Positions 13,973 through 14,207 of a stretch of 14,207 nucleotides of DNA are shown here, piece after piece. Within the stretch, counting starts at the first letter, position 1, and the number at the start of each line of letters is the position of its first letter. This DNA comes from SAT2750 sp963581185. Lineage in GTDB: Bacteria; Planctomycetota; Planctomycetia; Pirellulales; Pirellulaceae. The notes under the pieces were generated by a model. That model saw only the letters and a list, made by a program, of their open reading frames with translations. It had not been told where the DNA came from and searched no databases. The DNA is taken from the NCBI GenBank assembly GCA_963581185.1, contig CAUZOB010000131.1, positions 1 through 14,207 of the forward strand, in the 5' to 3' direction. Made by a program: the position numbers and the translations under genes.

Positions 13973-14207
13973 GCGAGAAATCGCTGCGGGCGAGAGTGAT
14001 CGACAGGCACAGCGGCGAGAAATCGCTGCGGGCGAGAGTGATCGACAGGCACAGCGGCGAGAAATCGCTGCGGGCGAGAATGATCGACAGGCACAGCGGC
14101 GAGAAATCGCTGCGGGCGAGAGTGATCGACAGGCACAGCGGCGAGAAATCGCTGCGGGCGAGAATGATCGACAGGCACAGCGGCGAGAAATCGCTGCGGG
14201 CGAGAGT
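13973..14207. repeat. 42-bp tandem repeat array with hairpin units, cut by window end
   Basis: Five full 42-bp units begin at 13973, 14015, 14057, 14099 and 14141, and 25 bases of a sixth run to the edge. They are identical except at unit position 24, which reads G,G,A,G,A,G. Each unit contains GCGA-GAAA-TCGC; from unit 2 on this extends to a 7-bp RNA stem (14012-14018 with 14023-14029, one G-U pair) closed by a GAAA tetraloop. The array starts 15 nt after the CotH stop. Because 42 is a multiple of three, several frames stay open, including a minus-strand frame repeating PVDHSRPQRFLAAV that stops with TAA at 13971-13969. No spacer variation exists, so it is not a CRISPR. Confidence 0.95.

Noticed and set aside
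13973..14207. Possible CRISPR array
   Set aside because: Units abut directly with no variable spacers; it is a simple tandem repeat.

Overview
The window looks like a chromosomal segment of a planctomycete-type bacterium (Planctomycetota). This is an inference from gene content: a BNR-repeat sialidase-like protein, a tandem DUF1080 protein, a di-heme DHOR-type oxidoreductase with an N-terminal extension, a secreted five-bladed propeller, a VIT-VWA protein with its own MerR regulator, and a lipoprotein CotH kinase beside a DUF4956 membrane protein. Genes are moderately GC-rich, loosely packed and on both strands. I see no rRNA, tRNA, transposase, integrase or CRISPR array.

Layout: (1) 2-1243 (+) is the 3' part of a sialidase-like protein with five Asp-boxes, cut by the left window edge. 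(2) 1465-4748 (+) is a two-gene unit: a MerR-family regulator, preceded by a near-perfect 20-bp palindrome, then a large cytosolic-looking VIT-VWA protein with an intact MIDAS and a helical C-terminal tail. (3) 4914-6086 (+) is a secreted two-domain DUF1080 protein. (4) 6149-7409 (-) holds a PpiC-type parvulin, a double zinc-ribbon protein and a GIY-YIG (UPF0213-like) protein. (5) 7412-10498 (-) holds a secreted five-bladed beta-propeller downstream of a di-heme c-type oxidoreductase. With the GIY-YIG gene these form a tight run (gaps of 27 and 2 nt) that is probably co-transcribed. (6) 10700-11050 (-) is a small secreted protein made largely of six VNSFPD repeats. (7) After a 462-nt divergent intergenic region, 11513-13957 (+) encodes a DUF4956 membrane protein and a CotH-family lipoprotein kinase. 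(8) 13973 to the right edge is a 42-bp tandem repeat whose units can each form a GAAA-tetraloop hairpin; it runs off the window.

How they work together: most genes look like independent housekeeping or exported carbohydrate and surface functions. Three parts suggest local systems: MerR with VIT-VWA (regulator plus metal-dependent adhesion-type scaffold), DUF4956 with CotH (a pair I recall as often accompanied by a VTC-type polyphosphate polymerase, not visible here), and the oxidoreductase with the propeller. The two least explained objects are the VNSFPD repeat protein, whose synonymous codons show nested repeat patterns, and the 42-bp hairpin array.

Gaps: 1244-1492 has a stem-loop and the merR promoter region. 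4749-4913 and 6087-6148 have stem-loops. 6443-6548 shows nothing clear. 10499-10699 shows nothing I can support beyond a very short hydrophobic reading frame, which I rejected.
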